In this document: positions 11,999-23,685 of the stretch, one piece after another
How the letters are laid out: every line of letters starts with the position of its first letter
How positions within the stretch are numbered: the first letter of the stretch is position 1
Assembly (NCBI GenBank): GCA_947095535.1
Contig: OX352774.1
Coordinates: 222,878,965 to 222,942,964 of the forward strand
DNA: 64,000 nt
Direction of reading: 5' to 3'
DNA from: Poecilobothrus nobilitatus
Lineage: Eukaryota > Arthropoda > Insecta > Diptera > Dolichopodidae
The notes under the pieces: generated by a model
Told to the model about the DNA's origin: nothing
The model's input: only the letters and a program-made list of their open reading frames with translations
The model's database searches: none
Translations under genes and position numbers: made by a program

Positions 11999-14900
11999 AC
12001 GGGAAACCACTGAAATATATATCCCAAGAAAAATCATATGTCAAGTGAAACCAAAAAACAGCCCTTAGTCTCCGACAAAAAGAGGGTGCTAAGAATCCCC
12101 AGAGGTAAAAGTAACAACACAATTAATATTGCCACTTGGAATTGCCAATGGAATAGTTTAATTGAGTCTGGTAAACTAGCAAATACTATTCATGTGATGC
12201 AGCGTTTAAAAATTGATATATTGGGTATCAGTGAATCTTGGTGGCCGAACTCGGGTGAATGTAAATCGAAAGGAGCTAAATTTTACTATTCAGGAAATAA
12301 CACATCAACTCACAGAAATGGCGTTGGCATAATTATTTCAGAGCACCTAATAAAGCATGTCATCGATTTTGTACCGTTTTCATATAGAGCTATGCTTATT
12401 AAACTGGATACTAAACCTGTAGCTCTAAATATTATCCAGGTATATGCCCCAACTGCTGAAAAAACGGTTGATGAGATAGAAGAATTTTATAACCAATTAT
12501 CACATCTTCTGAAGTACACAAAACCACATGATTTTAATCTGGTAATGGGCGACTTTAATGCCAAAATTGGTACAGGTAAAATAGATGGAATAGTTGGACC
12601 ATTTGGTTTAGGAAATAGCAACGAAAGAGGTGATCGACTTATTGAATTCTGTCAGGAAAAAAATTTTAAAATCACCAACACATGGTTTTGCTTACCAAAG
12701 CGGAGGTTATATACTTGGAAATCTCCCCGAGACGGTACTGGTAATATAATACGTAACCAAATTGATTTCATTTTAGTTAACAAACGTTTTGGCTCTTCAA
12801 TTAAGCACGTAAGCACTTATCGTAGCGCAGATGTTCCGTCAGACCACAATCTTCTCTTAGCTAAGATTAAACTTAAACTATCAAAAGCCAGAAGGACTAA
12901 TAGGTAATTTAAAATCGACGTAGAAAAGCTAAAAGACAATAACATCAAAAGGCAATTGACATTAGAAATCAACAATCAATTAATGAACGTTAGTAGGACA
13001 GAAGATGAGATATTATGGCATCGAACAAAACAAATTTTATTCAAAACATCCAAAAATATATTAGGAGAAAAGAAAAATGCTCCAAGGCAAAAGTGGATGA
13101 CAGATGAGATCTTGAAAATGATGGATGAAACAAGATCATTCAAAAATAAGAATATGGCAGAATACAAACGTATTCAAAGTAAAATTCGATTCAAAATAAG
13201 ATTAGAAAAACTAAAATGGCTTAAAAATGAGTGTAACGAAATAGAAAACCTTCAACAGTCTCATCATGACTTCAACCTTCACAAAAAAAATTAAAGAAGT
13301 ATCAGGAGCATATAGAAAAACAAATTTCGCTTCACTACTCAATGATAATGGTCAAATCATTTTGAATAGGGAAGAAAGGAAAAAGGTATGGGAGGAATAT
13401 ATAGAAAACTTATTTTCAGACCCGACCAGGCCACAGAATACTAATGAATTGTCAGTACAATTGTCAGACCCCATCATAACTAAAGACGAAATTTTAAAAG
13501 CATTGCAAAATGCAAAAAACAAAAAGGCCACAATGTCCGATGACGTACCATCAGAAATAATTAAATTAATTGATGACCAAAACATAGATATGTTGCACAA
13601 AATCTTCAACAAAGTATATGATACCGGTATTTTTCCTTCAGATTTGCTTTTATCAACATTTATCGCTCTACCAAAGAAAGTTAACGCTAAATCATGCAGT
13701 GACCATAGTCTGATAAGTTTAATGAGGCATGCATTCAAAATCTTTCTTAAAGTGCTCCACAATCGCATGTACTCAAAAGCTGAAATATATATGGGAAGGA
13801 CACAATTTGGGTTTAAGGGAGGAACGGGCACAAGAAAAGCTCTCTTTTGTGTTCAAGTACTCGTACAAAATTGTTGTGATGTCAAGAAAGATGTTTTCCT
13901 ATGTTTTCTTGACTATGAGAAAGCGTTTGATAAAGTCCAACATCATACACTTATGGAAATATTAAACACGATAGAGATTGATGATAAAACTATTAGATGC
14001 ATTGAAAATTTGTACTGGCATCAAACAGCCAACATAAAAACTTCAGAGGGGCTAACCGAAAACATTTTAATCAAGCATGGAGTTCGACAGGGTTGTATCT
14101 TATCACCTCTGCTTTTCAATTTGTATGCAGAGAAGATGTTCCAAGAAGCATTAGAATCAGTTGAAATAGGTATCAAAGTAAACGGTACTTATCTTAATAA
14201 CATCAGATATGTTGATGACACAATCCTTTTGGCAGATAATTTAAGTGATTTACAACATTTAATAGATAAACTTAATCATCATAGCATAAACCTTGGTCTA
14301 AAAATCAATGCTATAAAAACTAAGTTCATGATCATAAGTAGATGTAAAACACCATAAACCACAGCTACAGTTACAGTCGACCATCTTCCAATCGAACGTG
14401 TTTCTAGCCACAAGTATCTTGGGTGTGTTGGCTAAATGAGCAGTGGACATGTGAACAAGAAATAAGATGTCGTATTGAAATAGCGAGAGGTGCATTTATT
14501 AAGTACAAAAATGTTTTTTGCTGCAGAGATCTGAATTTAGATCTTCGTTTACGTTTTTTGAAATGCTATGTATGGTCGGTTCTATTATATGAAGTAGAGA
14601 CTTGGACCTTGACAACCACCTATAGGAATAAACTCGAAGACTTTGAAATGTGGCTCTATAGAAGAATACTAAAAATGGGTAGATCGTGTCACAAATATTG
14701 AAGTTCTCCGAAGAATAAATAAAGGCCGAGAACTTCTCACTGATATCAAAAGAAGAAAAATATCATATTTGACATGTGATACGAGGTCAAAAATACGAAC
14801 TCTTACAGCTTATCGTGCAAGGAAAAATTGAAGCTAAAAGAGGTGTTGGCCGAAAACAAATACCGTGGTTACGCAACATTACGAACTGGATAGGTATATC

Positions 14901-15032
14901 AAATATTGGCGATTTGGTACACATAGCGATGGATCGAAATGAATACAGAAGCATTTTATCCAGATTTTAATTCAACTTTCAGGACATATGACTGCTAACA
15001 TCCAGTAGTGGATAGGCATCGAAGAAAGAGAT
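11999..15032 (+). mobile_element. RTE-like LINE, near full length (3034 bp), inserted in the mariner
   Basis: A non-LTR retrotransposon of about 3.0 kb bounded by a 12-bp target duplication AATTTTCGAGCA (11987-11998 and 15033-15044). It has a very short 5' leader (39 bp before the ATG), one original frame holding endonuclease then reverse transcriptase, and no poly(A) tail; the 3' end is AAGAAAGAGAT. This organisation and length fit the RTE clade. The clade call is inference from layout and motif flavour. Confidence 0.8.
12038..14970 (+). pseudogene. LINE endonuclease-reverse transcriptase, inactivated
   Basis: The protein would nick target DNA and copy its RNA into the break. The N-terminal AP-endonuclease-like domain spans 12038-12907: IATWNCQWNS, ILGISESWW, NIIQVYAPT, LVMGDFNAKIG and SADVPSDHNLLLA carry the expected Asn, Glu, Asp-Asn and Asp-His residues. 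A TAA at 12905-12907 interrupts the frame, which then continues in phase to about 13290. An extra A in the A8 run at 13282-13289 shifts the frame. The reverse transcriptase follows at 13266-14357: DYEKAFDKVQ, GVRQGCILSPLLFNLY and IRYVDDTILLAD (YVDD catalytic box). Two further shifts lie near 14360-14423 and 14690. The C-terminal part (about 14423-14967) has the KYLGCWLNEQW and KRGVGRKQIPWL-type segments common in this insect family. At least four lesions make it non-functional, though catalytic residues are still present. Confidence 0.85.
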
Positions 15033-15044
15033 AATTTTCGAGCA

Positions 15045-15661
15045 CTTTTTCCACTAAATCAAGTCGTAAGTCAATATTGACTTCTAAAGCTTGAAGAGAG
15101 TCTGGTTTATTACTAAAGATCAATGACTTCAAATAACCCCACAAGAAATAATCTAATGGTGTTAAATCACAACTTCTTGGAGGCCATTCAATGTCACAAT
15201 TTCTTGAAATAATCGAATCTACAAACTTTTCTCGCAATAATTCGGTTGTTGCACGTGCTGTGTGGCACGTAGCCCCGTCTTGCTGGAACCAGATGTTGTC
15301 AAAATCAACTTCTTCCAATTTCGGCCATAAATTGGTTTTCATCGATCTATACCGCTGTCCATTGGTAGTAACGGTGTTACCAGCGCTTAATTTCGAAAGA
15401 AATATGGACCGATGATTCCACCAGACCAAAAACCACACCAAACTGTCAATTTAGGTAAATGTAATGGTTGTTCATGAATAATTTGTGGTTTTTTTTCCAC
15501 AATTGTGGTTGTGGAGTTCATGTGGCTTTGTGGATTTCAGTTGGACGATTATTACGAGCATAAAATGGCAAAAGCGCACGAAAAGTTGCAATTGGAGAAC
15601 GATAATTTTGACAATAAAATTGAATAATTTGTAAACGTTGTTCTTACGTATATCTCTCCAT
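15045..15661 (-). pseudogene. Mariner transposase of copy 2, broken
   Basis: The minus-strand ATG at 15661 starts MERYT, followed at once by an in-frame stop, then [10 protein letters not shown] and RSPIATFRALLPFYARNN (N-terminal helix-turn-helix region). A deletion near 15480-15510 removes the middle, including the FSDEAHF catalytic segment. The C-terminal half is well kept at about 15000-15440: [16 protein letters not shown] start, [14 protein letters not shown], then [16 protein letters not shown]. There are 41 residues between the Asp of QQD and the Asp of PLD, i.e. a DD41D spacing, which is the signature of the rosa group described from Ceratitis. It is dead because the first catalytic Asp is gone. 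Confidence 0.8.
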
Positions 15662-15812
15662 GATGAAATTGTAAACATCACTGAATACAATGAAAAAAAA
15701 TTACAGATCATGACATACTACAAATGATCGAAACATCACTTAGAAATCATATCACTTAAATTGGAAAACCCTATATATTAACAGTATTTTAATTTTTAGA
15801 AAAAAATGGATA

Positions 15813-16055
15813 CCGTTTGTAACACCTCAAAATAAGTATGCTAGATATAGACTCAAGTATATGGATCGGATCAGAATCGAAAAATTTGCCGATTAATCTT
15901 TGTTCGTCTGTCAGTTCATTTGTTCGTCAGCACGATAATTCAAAAACTGAGAAAGCTAGAGTCTTGAAATGAACACGAAATATTTTTGGATCAATTTTTA
16001 AGTTCCCTATTTGTTTTGGTTGGGATCAAATTAAAACTTCGGGTTCCTTTCGAAC
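15813..16055 (+). repeat. Dispersed repeat with GTAACACCTC end, copy A
   Basis: It begins TTTGTAACACCTCAAAATAA and runs through a GATCGGATCAGAATCGA segment and a TTCGTCTGTCAGTTCA segment to 'tatttttggatcaattt...aagttccct' and 'aaaacttcgggttcctttcgaac'. The reverse complement of about 38.92-39.15 kb follows the same order. Similar GTCTGTC-containing, ACGGGTATA-flanked repeats are common in fly genomes, but I cannot name the family. Confidence 0.65.
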
Positions 16056-17067
16056 TAACTAGCTTTTTAATCTCCACATTTTTTATATAAATTTTTTGTC
16101 TTAAAAGAATTTTTTAAAAGAAGTTTGTTTTTGTGCTATCAATAATAAAAGTTCTTGAGGATGTTAAGTAATAGAAAAAATTTTAAATAAATAAAAAATA
16201 TAACGGTTGCGTAAAGAACTATTTATATGATAGATATTGATACACATATATTATATACATACGTAGGTATTGCATAAATGTATATTTAATTTTTTAAAAC
16301 TTTCTTATTACAGTAACATAAAATTTTTTAAACAATGTACGTAGTCATTATTGACGAACAACATTTGATTGAATATTAAATATTTTAAATTAATGGCACA
16401 TAAATGTTTGTTTTACATTCAGTGTTATTTTAGAATTTTTGCATAATACGGACTAACTAGTTAACTTAAAAGATTTAATGCTGTTGAGTCTTCTTGTGAT
16501 ACCCTCTGATGCAGATTTTTTTTTTTTTTGATAAATGTTAAACAAAATATTTCATAAATTTATTTATAAAAATAAATTTTATGATTTTTAAATTAATAAC
16601 TACAATTCTATATTTGTACTTTCAATTTATTTAGGTACATAATATTATTTATATATAATTATAAGATTAAATAAGAAATTATTGCACCAAGGCTTGACGT
16701 AGCTATAGACAGCTACAGCAACTATGCTGACAATTTTTATATTTATTTAAAAATAATGAAAAGTTAAAAAAATTATACTAGAAGCAGAGGGTTAAAAGGC
16801 TCGTGCCAGTATTTAAGAGCTGACAATATCAACTGAATTCTTCCCCCTTAATTTTTATTATTTATATCGCTTGTGCACTCTTGTAATCTTGGTTATTGTT
16901 AACTTTGCGCTGGTCTACTTAATTAAATGAATAATGCTATATTAGAAGTTGTTGCATTTGCATCTTCTTTCACTTGTCACTCACTCTCTTTTATTTATAG
17001 TGGGGATATTTCTGTTGCAATAGTGCTGCAGTTAAAAGAGAAATTTTCGACAAAAAATTATCTGGCT
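16056..17067. other. No feature seen
   Basis: AT-rich sequence without supportable coding, RNA or repeat structure beyond short homopolymers. Confidence 0.5.
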
Positions 17068-17505
17068 GGGGACAGATTCCGCAACGGTGCAAATGAGAAA
17101 ATTTGACAGTTTTCGTGCAAACTTTCAGTTTAATTTTCAATTCCGCAAAAGTGCGAATGAAAAAAATTGACATTTAGTTTGCACGGTGCAAAGTTTTTTC
17201 ACCAAGTATTTATCGGTGCACTGCAAATGCAAATGAGAATGCAAACGAGAAAGACAGTATTTTTATTATTTATAAAATCAAATGGAAAATGTATAGTTTA
17301 TATAGTTTAGTCTTATATTGTGTTGTGCACATTTTATATATTTTTTCATTTTATATTTTGTATTGAAATGATAGTCAGCGCTGTTTATTATTCATTCAGA
17401 ATTTCAGTTTTCATTCACACTTGCGAAATTGAAAAAATGGTGCAAATGCAAACTGTTAGTGAGAATGAAAAAAGTTTGCACTTGCACCGATGCGGATTCT
17501 GGCCC
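17068..17505. mobile_element. MITE with GGTGCAA-rich termini
   Basis: The left end GGGGACAGATTCCGCAACGG pairs with the inverted right end, whose reverse complement starts GGGCCAGAATCCGCATCGG. Both are followed by GTGCAA and further TTTGCAC/GTGCAAA motifs that recur inside. The element is about 440 bp and non-coding. A target duplication could not be settled. Confidence 0.65.
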
Positions 17506-18866
17506 TGTTTGCATTTTCACAATTCATAGACACGAGCAATAAAAAATGTACATATGTATGTAGGTTGAGAATTTATTTTTGTTGCCATATAAAATGCACG
17601 ATAATTCTTAAATCTTAAGTAAAATCTGAATTCATAATGAAATTTATTTCAATACTCTCAAAATTTTTGGTTTCGATAGTCATAAAAAATGAAAGTAATC
17701 ATAAGAAATGAATCCAGCTGATTTTGATAGTCGTTTTTTATGAATATACTCTTTTAAAACGTCAAATTTTCTCATTTCTCAAATTCACTCAATTGTTAAA
17801 TGAGTGGGTGTAAAAATGGATTTAGGAAAAAATTATTTAGTATTTTATTTATATTTATGGGACTATAGGCATTTTTATAAGCAAAAGCAACCTATGACTA
17901 TATAATAGCATAGGTTGCAAGTAAACCCATTATTTTGTGAATTAGAAGTCGTAAAAAAGGTACTCACCGATTTTGCAGTAAAATTTAAATATCGCAAAAA
18001 AACAATAAAAAAATTCAGCCTCAAAAAAAGGAACCGAAAAACTAAGGAGCCACTCTTTGGAACTTTTTTTTAGTTTTTTTTCTTTTTTTAGTTTCTAATT
18101 ACAGTATTGGGGACTATGTTTTCTAAATCACCTTAGTCCGTCTTCTTTAAAATAACAGCCAGTGTTTATAAAAGTCAGTATTTATTATTCTCTTATATGT
18201 ACAGACAATATTATTTAATAATTTATCAGCCAAAACCTCAAAATAAGAAAGTATTACCGATTAAAAAAGAATATATACAAATCATTTTAATTTCAAAAAA
18301 TGAAATCATAGATATTCATAGTCATAATCATAATCATAGAGTTATGTGTTATGTTTTATTTTCATTTCAAATTACAGCACATAAGAATTGTACGAATAAA
18401 TATCAAAATTCAAAAGCAAATATGTAGATGTACATAAACCATGGATCTTGATATAGTAATTTGGATTTTAATTTGGTAAACATTTACAGATAAAATCTGT
18501 ACTTAGTTTTGTAGTTATGTAATTTTGATAAGTAAAAGAATTTATTTATTCTAATATTCTATTTAAAAGCTATTATATAAAGTATGTATTGACAATTTAT
18601 TATAAAAATAATTTATAGGTACAAACATTTTTTCCCTACAACCTTACTAAAGCAAGCGTATACATATTTTATTATTTTCTCCTCGAATTTTTAAAATTGA
18701 ATGAAAACAGGTATATAAAAAAAATTTTGCAAACCCTAATAAAATAAAACTTCGTTTTTTAAATAGTATTGGCAAAAGCATCAAATGCATCAGCTAAATT
18801 TTGTTTCCTTCATTTCAATTCGGCTTTTTTCCATCAAGTGAGTTGTTGTGAAAGATGCTCAAGTAA
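17506..18866. other. No feature seen
   Basis: AT-rich sequence. Small open frames here (for example 18197-18427) have low-complexity compositions and no recognisable motif. Confidence 0.5.
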
Positions 18867-19496
18867 GGTATAAACAGAATAATGTCGGCAACGGAATATC
18901 GCTCCTTAAACGGAATAATGTCGGAAACAGCTGTGGCGGAATCAGATGCTAATGTCAAATATTTTATTTTATTTTACAATAAAATGGAAGCTATTTTAAA
19001 AATTGTTTCAATTGCTACTGAAATGTAAAAAAAATTAAATAATGATGGTGGTAAGAAAAATTAATGAATCGTGATGAAGATGGATATTTTAACAAAAGCT
19101 TTTTACGAATAAAAGAAAAAGATGAAGAACATATTTTCAAATTAAGAAGAACGAATGTTTCATCATTTAATTTACTTCTGTCTTTGTTAATAGATAAAAT
19201 TGGAAACATTCTATTAGCTTCTCTTAATTTCTTCTACTTTGTTAAATTGTAATTTAATTTCTAAATGTCATAACTCATAAGTCCCAACTTTCACAACAAA
19301 AATAAGAGTTGTCATTGAATAAAAATCGAGTATAATTTTTTTTCCCCAGCGGCAAAAATAGAAATTAGAATTATTTTGTCGCAACGATTTTCTGACATGA
19401 AAATTCCGATATCATTGTGGGCAGTTCAATTTAAATATAGTAGCAAAATAAATTTCGACATTCCGCCGCGAAAATCGACATCATTCTGTTTATACC
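18867..19496 (+). mobile_element. PIF/Harbinger-type element, 630 bp, TAA duplication
   Basis: The left end GGTATAAACAGAATAATGTC and the right end (reverse complement GGTATAAACAGAATGATGTC) form terminal inverted repeats of 20 bp or more. They are flanked by TAA at 18864-18866 and 19497-19499. A 3-bp TWA duplication is the mark of PIF/Harbinger elements. The interior carries a transposase-like fragment, which supports the superfamily and suggests a deletion derivative rather than an unrelated MITE. Confidence 0.8.
19064..19252 (+). pseudogene. Harbinger transposase N-terminal fragment (tentative)
   Basis: A 62-residue frame inside the 18.9-kb element. It reads DGYFNKSFLRIKEKDEEHI and then RTNVSSFNLLLSLLIDKIGN. 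The second part resembles the 'FRM...F..LL.L..P.I' helix upstream of the DDE core in HARBI1-like nucleases. No DDE residues are present. The match is by eye and short; the flanking TAA duplication makes it plausible. Confidence 0.45.
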
Positions 19497-19554
19497 TAAA
19501 AAGAAAAATTATTTTCTTACATACTGTCGGTTTGATTAATAATTTGATTTAAAT

Positions 19555-19931
19555 GGGTCCACACCAGACGAGTATTTTCTGTTTTCGCTTTCAGCTTTCT
19601 TGCACAAAACACGTTTTTTTCATACGGTTTTGCAATGAAGTCGTTACTTTTATATGTATGTGTAAATACTTTAAATCGGTATGGTATATAAAAAACATAT
19701 ATGACTTTTCTATTTGAATTTCGAAATAATAATCAAACGTGTATTCACACAAAATTTTTATTTAGCTTTTTCTTTGTGTTGGTGGATTCATTTTTAAAAC
19801 CCTAAAAATTTTGTTTAAAAAATGAACAACAAAAATCCCCACCAGAAAATTAGTTTATAGGCAAGAGGGAATGAAGCGAAAGAAAAATTTGCAAAAAACG
19901 CAAGCAGAAAATACTTGTCTGGTTTGCTCCT
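19555..19931. mobile_element. MITE with ACCAGAC(G/A)AGTATTTTCTG termini
   Basis: The left end GGGTCCACACCAGACGAG is followed by TATTTTCTG; the right end inverted reads AGGAGCAAACCAGACAAG then TATTTTCTG. The core contains 'ccccaccagaaaattagtttataggcaagaggga', which is the inverse of the core of the larger element at 33.40-34.04 kb, so the two are related. Non-coding, about 377 bp. Confidence 0.7.
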
Positions 19932-20736
19932 ATGACTTATGAGAATAATACACTAACACATTTACAAACGAAAAAAATTTAATGTAAAAAATGCATAGTG
20001 TGCAACTCCCTAGCTGTTGTTGCAATAAAAAATAAAGTTCCGTGATGGTCAAGTATAAACCCCATTGTTTTTCGTTATAATGGCACGCCGCCGTGAATAA
20101 ATAAAATATAATTAAAATATTTAAATTTGTAGCAGAGAATTGTCAAAATGTATACATTTTTGAACTAACGGGCAATGTAAAAGAAGTGTAAAAGTGATTA
20201 GTTTAATAATTACAGAAATAGCGTTATGGACATGGCTTTTATAACTAGTAGGGCTACCAGGTAGTTTCGATAGCTAGAGTTACTCTATGACGGTTATTAC
20301 ACGATACAGTCATCGTCAACACAACCGATTCAGTATTAGACGGTGTTGCAACAGTGGTAATTTTCTCAATTTGTATATGTATGTAAATCTCATTATGAAT
20401 TGAAATTTTGCTAAAAATTTAAGAAGTATCACACAAGTTACATTATTGTTTAACCTTAATTAATCAAAATTTAACATTAAATTCATTCAACTTTTATGAA
20501 TGAATTAAACAATAACAGAAAATTAGTTAGTTAGTTAATTAAGTTAAGTAAGTTAAATGGAATGTATTATAATTTTTTATATTTCTGTATAAAATACATA
20601 AATAAACTTTTAATTAGTAATAAGTTAATATTATTTTTTGCTCAATATTCTTTTTTCAAAAAAAAAACTGCTTATACTAGGATTAATTAAATTTAAATTT
20701 TTTAGTTTATGGTGAAATAATAATATAAATAAAGTT
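19932..20736. other. No feature seen
   Basis: AT-rich spacer between two MITEs with no supportable feature. Confidence 0.5.
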
Positions 20737-21309
20737 ATTCGTTTTCTTTTCTGAAAAAAGTTTTGACCTGGGGTTGAACTTTTTTTTCAGATCACATTTT
20801 TTCCGTTCTTTTCTGAAAAAAAAAATGTTCGTATTCTTTTCTCAAAAAAATTTGGGCAAAATTTTTTTTAAAAACTTGACCTGAAAATATTGACGGGGCA
20901 ATAAAATGATTTTTGCACTCTCCAGAATGACAACTTTAAAAAATATATATATATAATTGTCACTGTCAGTTAAATACTTAGTAAATAGTATTATTAATAA
21001 CAATATAAAAATACATTATTTTCATTTATTTGGTTCAGTTTGGAAAAATATCTGGTTTACAAAAAAAAAAAATTATATTTGATTAGAAACATAAATTTAA
21101 AAATTTTTAAATAAGTAAAATATAATTTGTAGATAAAGAAATCAGTGAAGTAAACGGGGAAAAAAAATGTTACCCTTTTTCTGTTCTATTCTAAAAAAAT
21201 TTCAGGCCAAAACTGAAAAAAAAGTGCAAAACTAGAAAAAATAGATTTGACTTTTTTCAGTTTTGCCCTTTGTCAGGTCAAACTTTTTTTTCAGAAAAGA
21301 AAATGAAAT
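20737..21309. mobile_element. MITE with TTTTCTTTTCTGAAAAAA ends
   Basis: TTTTCTTTTCTGAAAAAAG followed by TTTTGACCT at the left is mirrored at the right by AGGTCAAA and CTTTTTTTTCAGAAAAGAAAA. Several partial copies of the TTCTTTTCTGAAAAAA motif lie inside, on both strands. It is about 570 bp and non-coding. The terminal bases and the target duplication were not fixed. Confidence 0.6.
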
Positions 21310-22899
21310 TAGTCGTAAGACCACCTAAAACAAATGAAATTGTTTTATTTCTACGTTCCTAAGAACATACCTAAGGCTTAAAAATTCATAACTCGCACTT
21401 TATATCGTAACAAAAAGAAATTCTCAACCTACATAAATTTTTTACTTAGTAAGTTTTCTCTTTTTCGAATGATTAATCTTTAATTTTAAAATCTTTCTCT
21501 TGATTTTTTTTCCTTCACAATTAAAGGATGTGACATTGTCAATGATGATGATTATTGCTAGTTTCTAATATTCCCAGCACAAATAAATTCTATGGAAAAG
21601 GGTGAGAGACAAAGTGAAAGAAGATGCAAAAGCAACAGCAATTTCATTTCAAATAACCGAAAATGGCAGCTAAAAATCAATACTTAAGTTTTAACTTAAA
21701 AAGTCAATTTTTTTAGGTGGAACTTAAGTAAGTACTGATTGATACTTAAACTTAAGTTTAATTTAAGTACTCACTGAAAAACCGAAGAATATGTCCTTTT
21801 CTAAATTTAATATGCGTTTCATACCCTCTTCTGTAATCTATGGGTTCGGAACTCATATTGACAATCATGAATTAACCCTTTGTTATGTAGATATTTCAGA
21901 AGCATTCTATTTATAACTTTTCCATTATTTTGGAAAGGGCCGAAGTGATAGCAATTGGGCGGTAGATTGAGTGATCGCTTTTGTCTCTTTTTCGGGGATG
22001 GGATGTATTTGTGCTATCTTTCACTAGATAGGATATCCACCATGAGAGAGGAATAAATGAAAGAGATTGAGCAATGGATTCGCAGTAGTAGAAAAAGTAT
22101 TTTTAAGACCTATGGCAGTTAGTGTTATTGAAGTTGTTTAATTGCAATAGAGCAAATTGTTTTTACATGAAAATGAAATGATAAAAATTTCAAAATACTT
22201 GTTCTGAGTTATCTTACGAAAAGACAAGACATTGTCCGAACGGATGGTGTGAAACTAGATATTCATACGGGTGTAAAAATATACATATGTATGTATGAAA
22301 TAACATTCGTGTAAATGTAATTTTAAATTCGTTCACTGAGCTGTTTATATTTATGAAAATAATGTAAAGCAGCTGCAAATAGCCAGTTTCATTTAAAAAA
22401 TTTTGAGTTGAGTATATTAGTTAATATTAGAAATATTTTATTTTTAAAATTAAAATTTAATTAAACAGTTTAATTAAAAAGCTATTATAAGTTTTAACTA
22501 CTTTTAGGAAACTGTAGAAAATTTTAACTAATTAGAAATGAAACTATTTCAACTTTTAAGAAACTGTTTCTGACAAAACTAAAGCAAATACGCACGGTTC
22601 ACTCAGCTGTTTCTCAAAATTAACTGAAAACCTTTTCTCTATTACTGCAGGTTAATTAAGATACAAAAACACTACTCGTGTGACAGCGAAAAAACATAAA
22701 AATATTGGACGTACAATTGTACAATTTGTGATTGTATAAAAATTTTATATTTTGATGTTTGTAATAGTAAATATATATATAACGTATATTCCATCCCTAA
22801 AATAAACTGAAATATTTTGAAATTTTACAAAAATTACAAAAATAGAAAATGCAAAAAAATATTTAATAGATTTCTATTTTTGTTATTCTAAAATGCTTA
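21310..22899. other. AT-rich spacer with repeat scraps
   Basis: No gene seen. A piece reading CGTTTCATACCCTCTT at about 21815-21835 matches the core motif of the 33.4-kb element, and ACTTAAGT-rich sequence lies near 21680-21770. Confidence 0.45.
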
Positions 22900-23377
22900 A
22901 GGCCAAATTATAATGACGCGTCAATTCTACGCTTGTTTCATTGTTACGCGCCGCGCCATAAAATTTTCTTCAAGTTATAATCACGCGACACTACACGCTT
23001 GACATTTTATAAAAATATAAACAATTCGTAAACTGAAAGACTTGAATTTTGTAAAGTTAAAAAAAAATTCAAAAATTTAATCAAAATGATAAATTTTTCC
23101 ACCAAATTATCCATTTTATTTTAATTATTTTTTTTCACTAATTTTTATGTTGTGTTGACTCTCGGATTTTCTTTTGATTTTGAAATTTGGTTGTTGTTTT
23201 TTTTCATTCACAACACGCGTAAATTTAGAACAATTTTCTATTTTAGAAAAGCGTGGCGCGTTGCTACAACGTTACTAGATCAATATAACTTGAGCCATTT
23301 AAACTTGTGTATTCTACTTTAAATGTCATCGCGCCGCACGCGTGTCGATTTAACAACGCGTCATTATACCTTGGCCT
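22900..23377. mobile_element. PIF/Harbinger-like MITE with GC-rich termini, TTA duplication
   Basis: The ends are AGGCCAAATTATAATGACGC on the left and, inverted, AGGCCAAGGTATAATGACGC on the right. TTA lies on both sides (22897-22899 and 23378-23380). The subterminal regions are strikingly rich in CGCG-type motifs (GCGCCGCGCC; GCGCCGCACGCG) against an AT-rich core. It is 478 bp and non-coding. The 3-bp duplication fits Harbinger; the superfamily is inferred. Confidence 0.8.
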
Positions 23378-23685
23378 TTAGTCTGGCTACTAAAATTCTT
23401 AAAATTTTTATATAAAACTAATTCTCTGTATAGTTTATTTGTCTGATTTAAGTTATGTTATATTGATTTAAAGTTATGTTTTTTTTTAAATTAAATTATA
23501 TGTTTGGAATGTTATTTATATTATTAGTAATAATAATAAATATAATAAATACATTTATTTTATAATATTAGTATATAATATTATAAAATATTAATAAATA
23601 TTAAAAACAGTTTTTTAATCTGAAAAACAGTATTTTTAACTTTCAAATCCAGTTTTCAGTTAAAGATTCTGTGACAACACTGACT

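Larger units (their letters stand above)
11870..15771 (-). mobile_element. DD41D mariner copy 2, split by a LINE
   Basis: The ends GGGTTTTCCAATTTAAGTGA (11870) and the inverse ending at 15771 match the copy at 3.05 kb. Transposase-derived sequence lies on the minus strand at both sides: 11870-11998 is the 3' end (including the GAACCCAATTTTCGAGCA region) and 15033-15771 is the rest. Between them an RTE-like LINE has inserted at AATTTTCGAGCA, which is duplicated on both sides. TA follows the right end; the left TA has mutated. The mariner is older than the LINE insertion. Confidence 0.85.

Noticed and set aside
13352..13831. 159-residue minus-strand frame
   Set aside because: Antisense of the LINE reverse transcriptase; no motif of its own.
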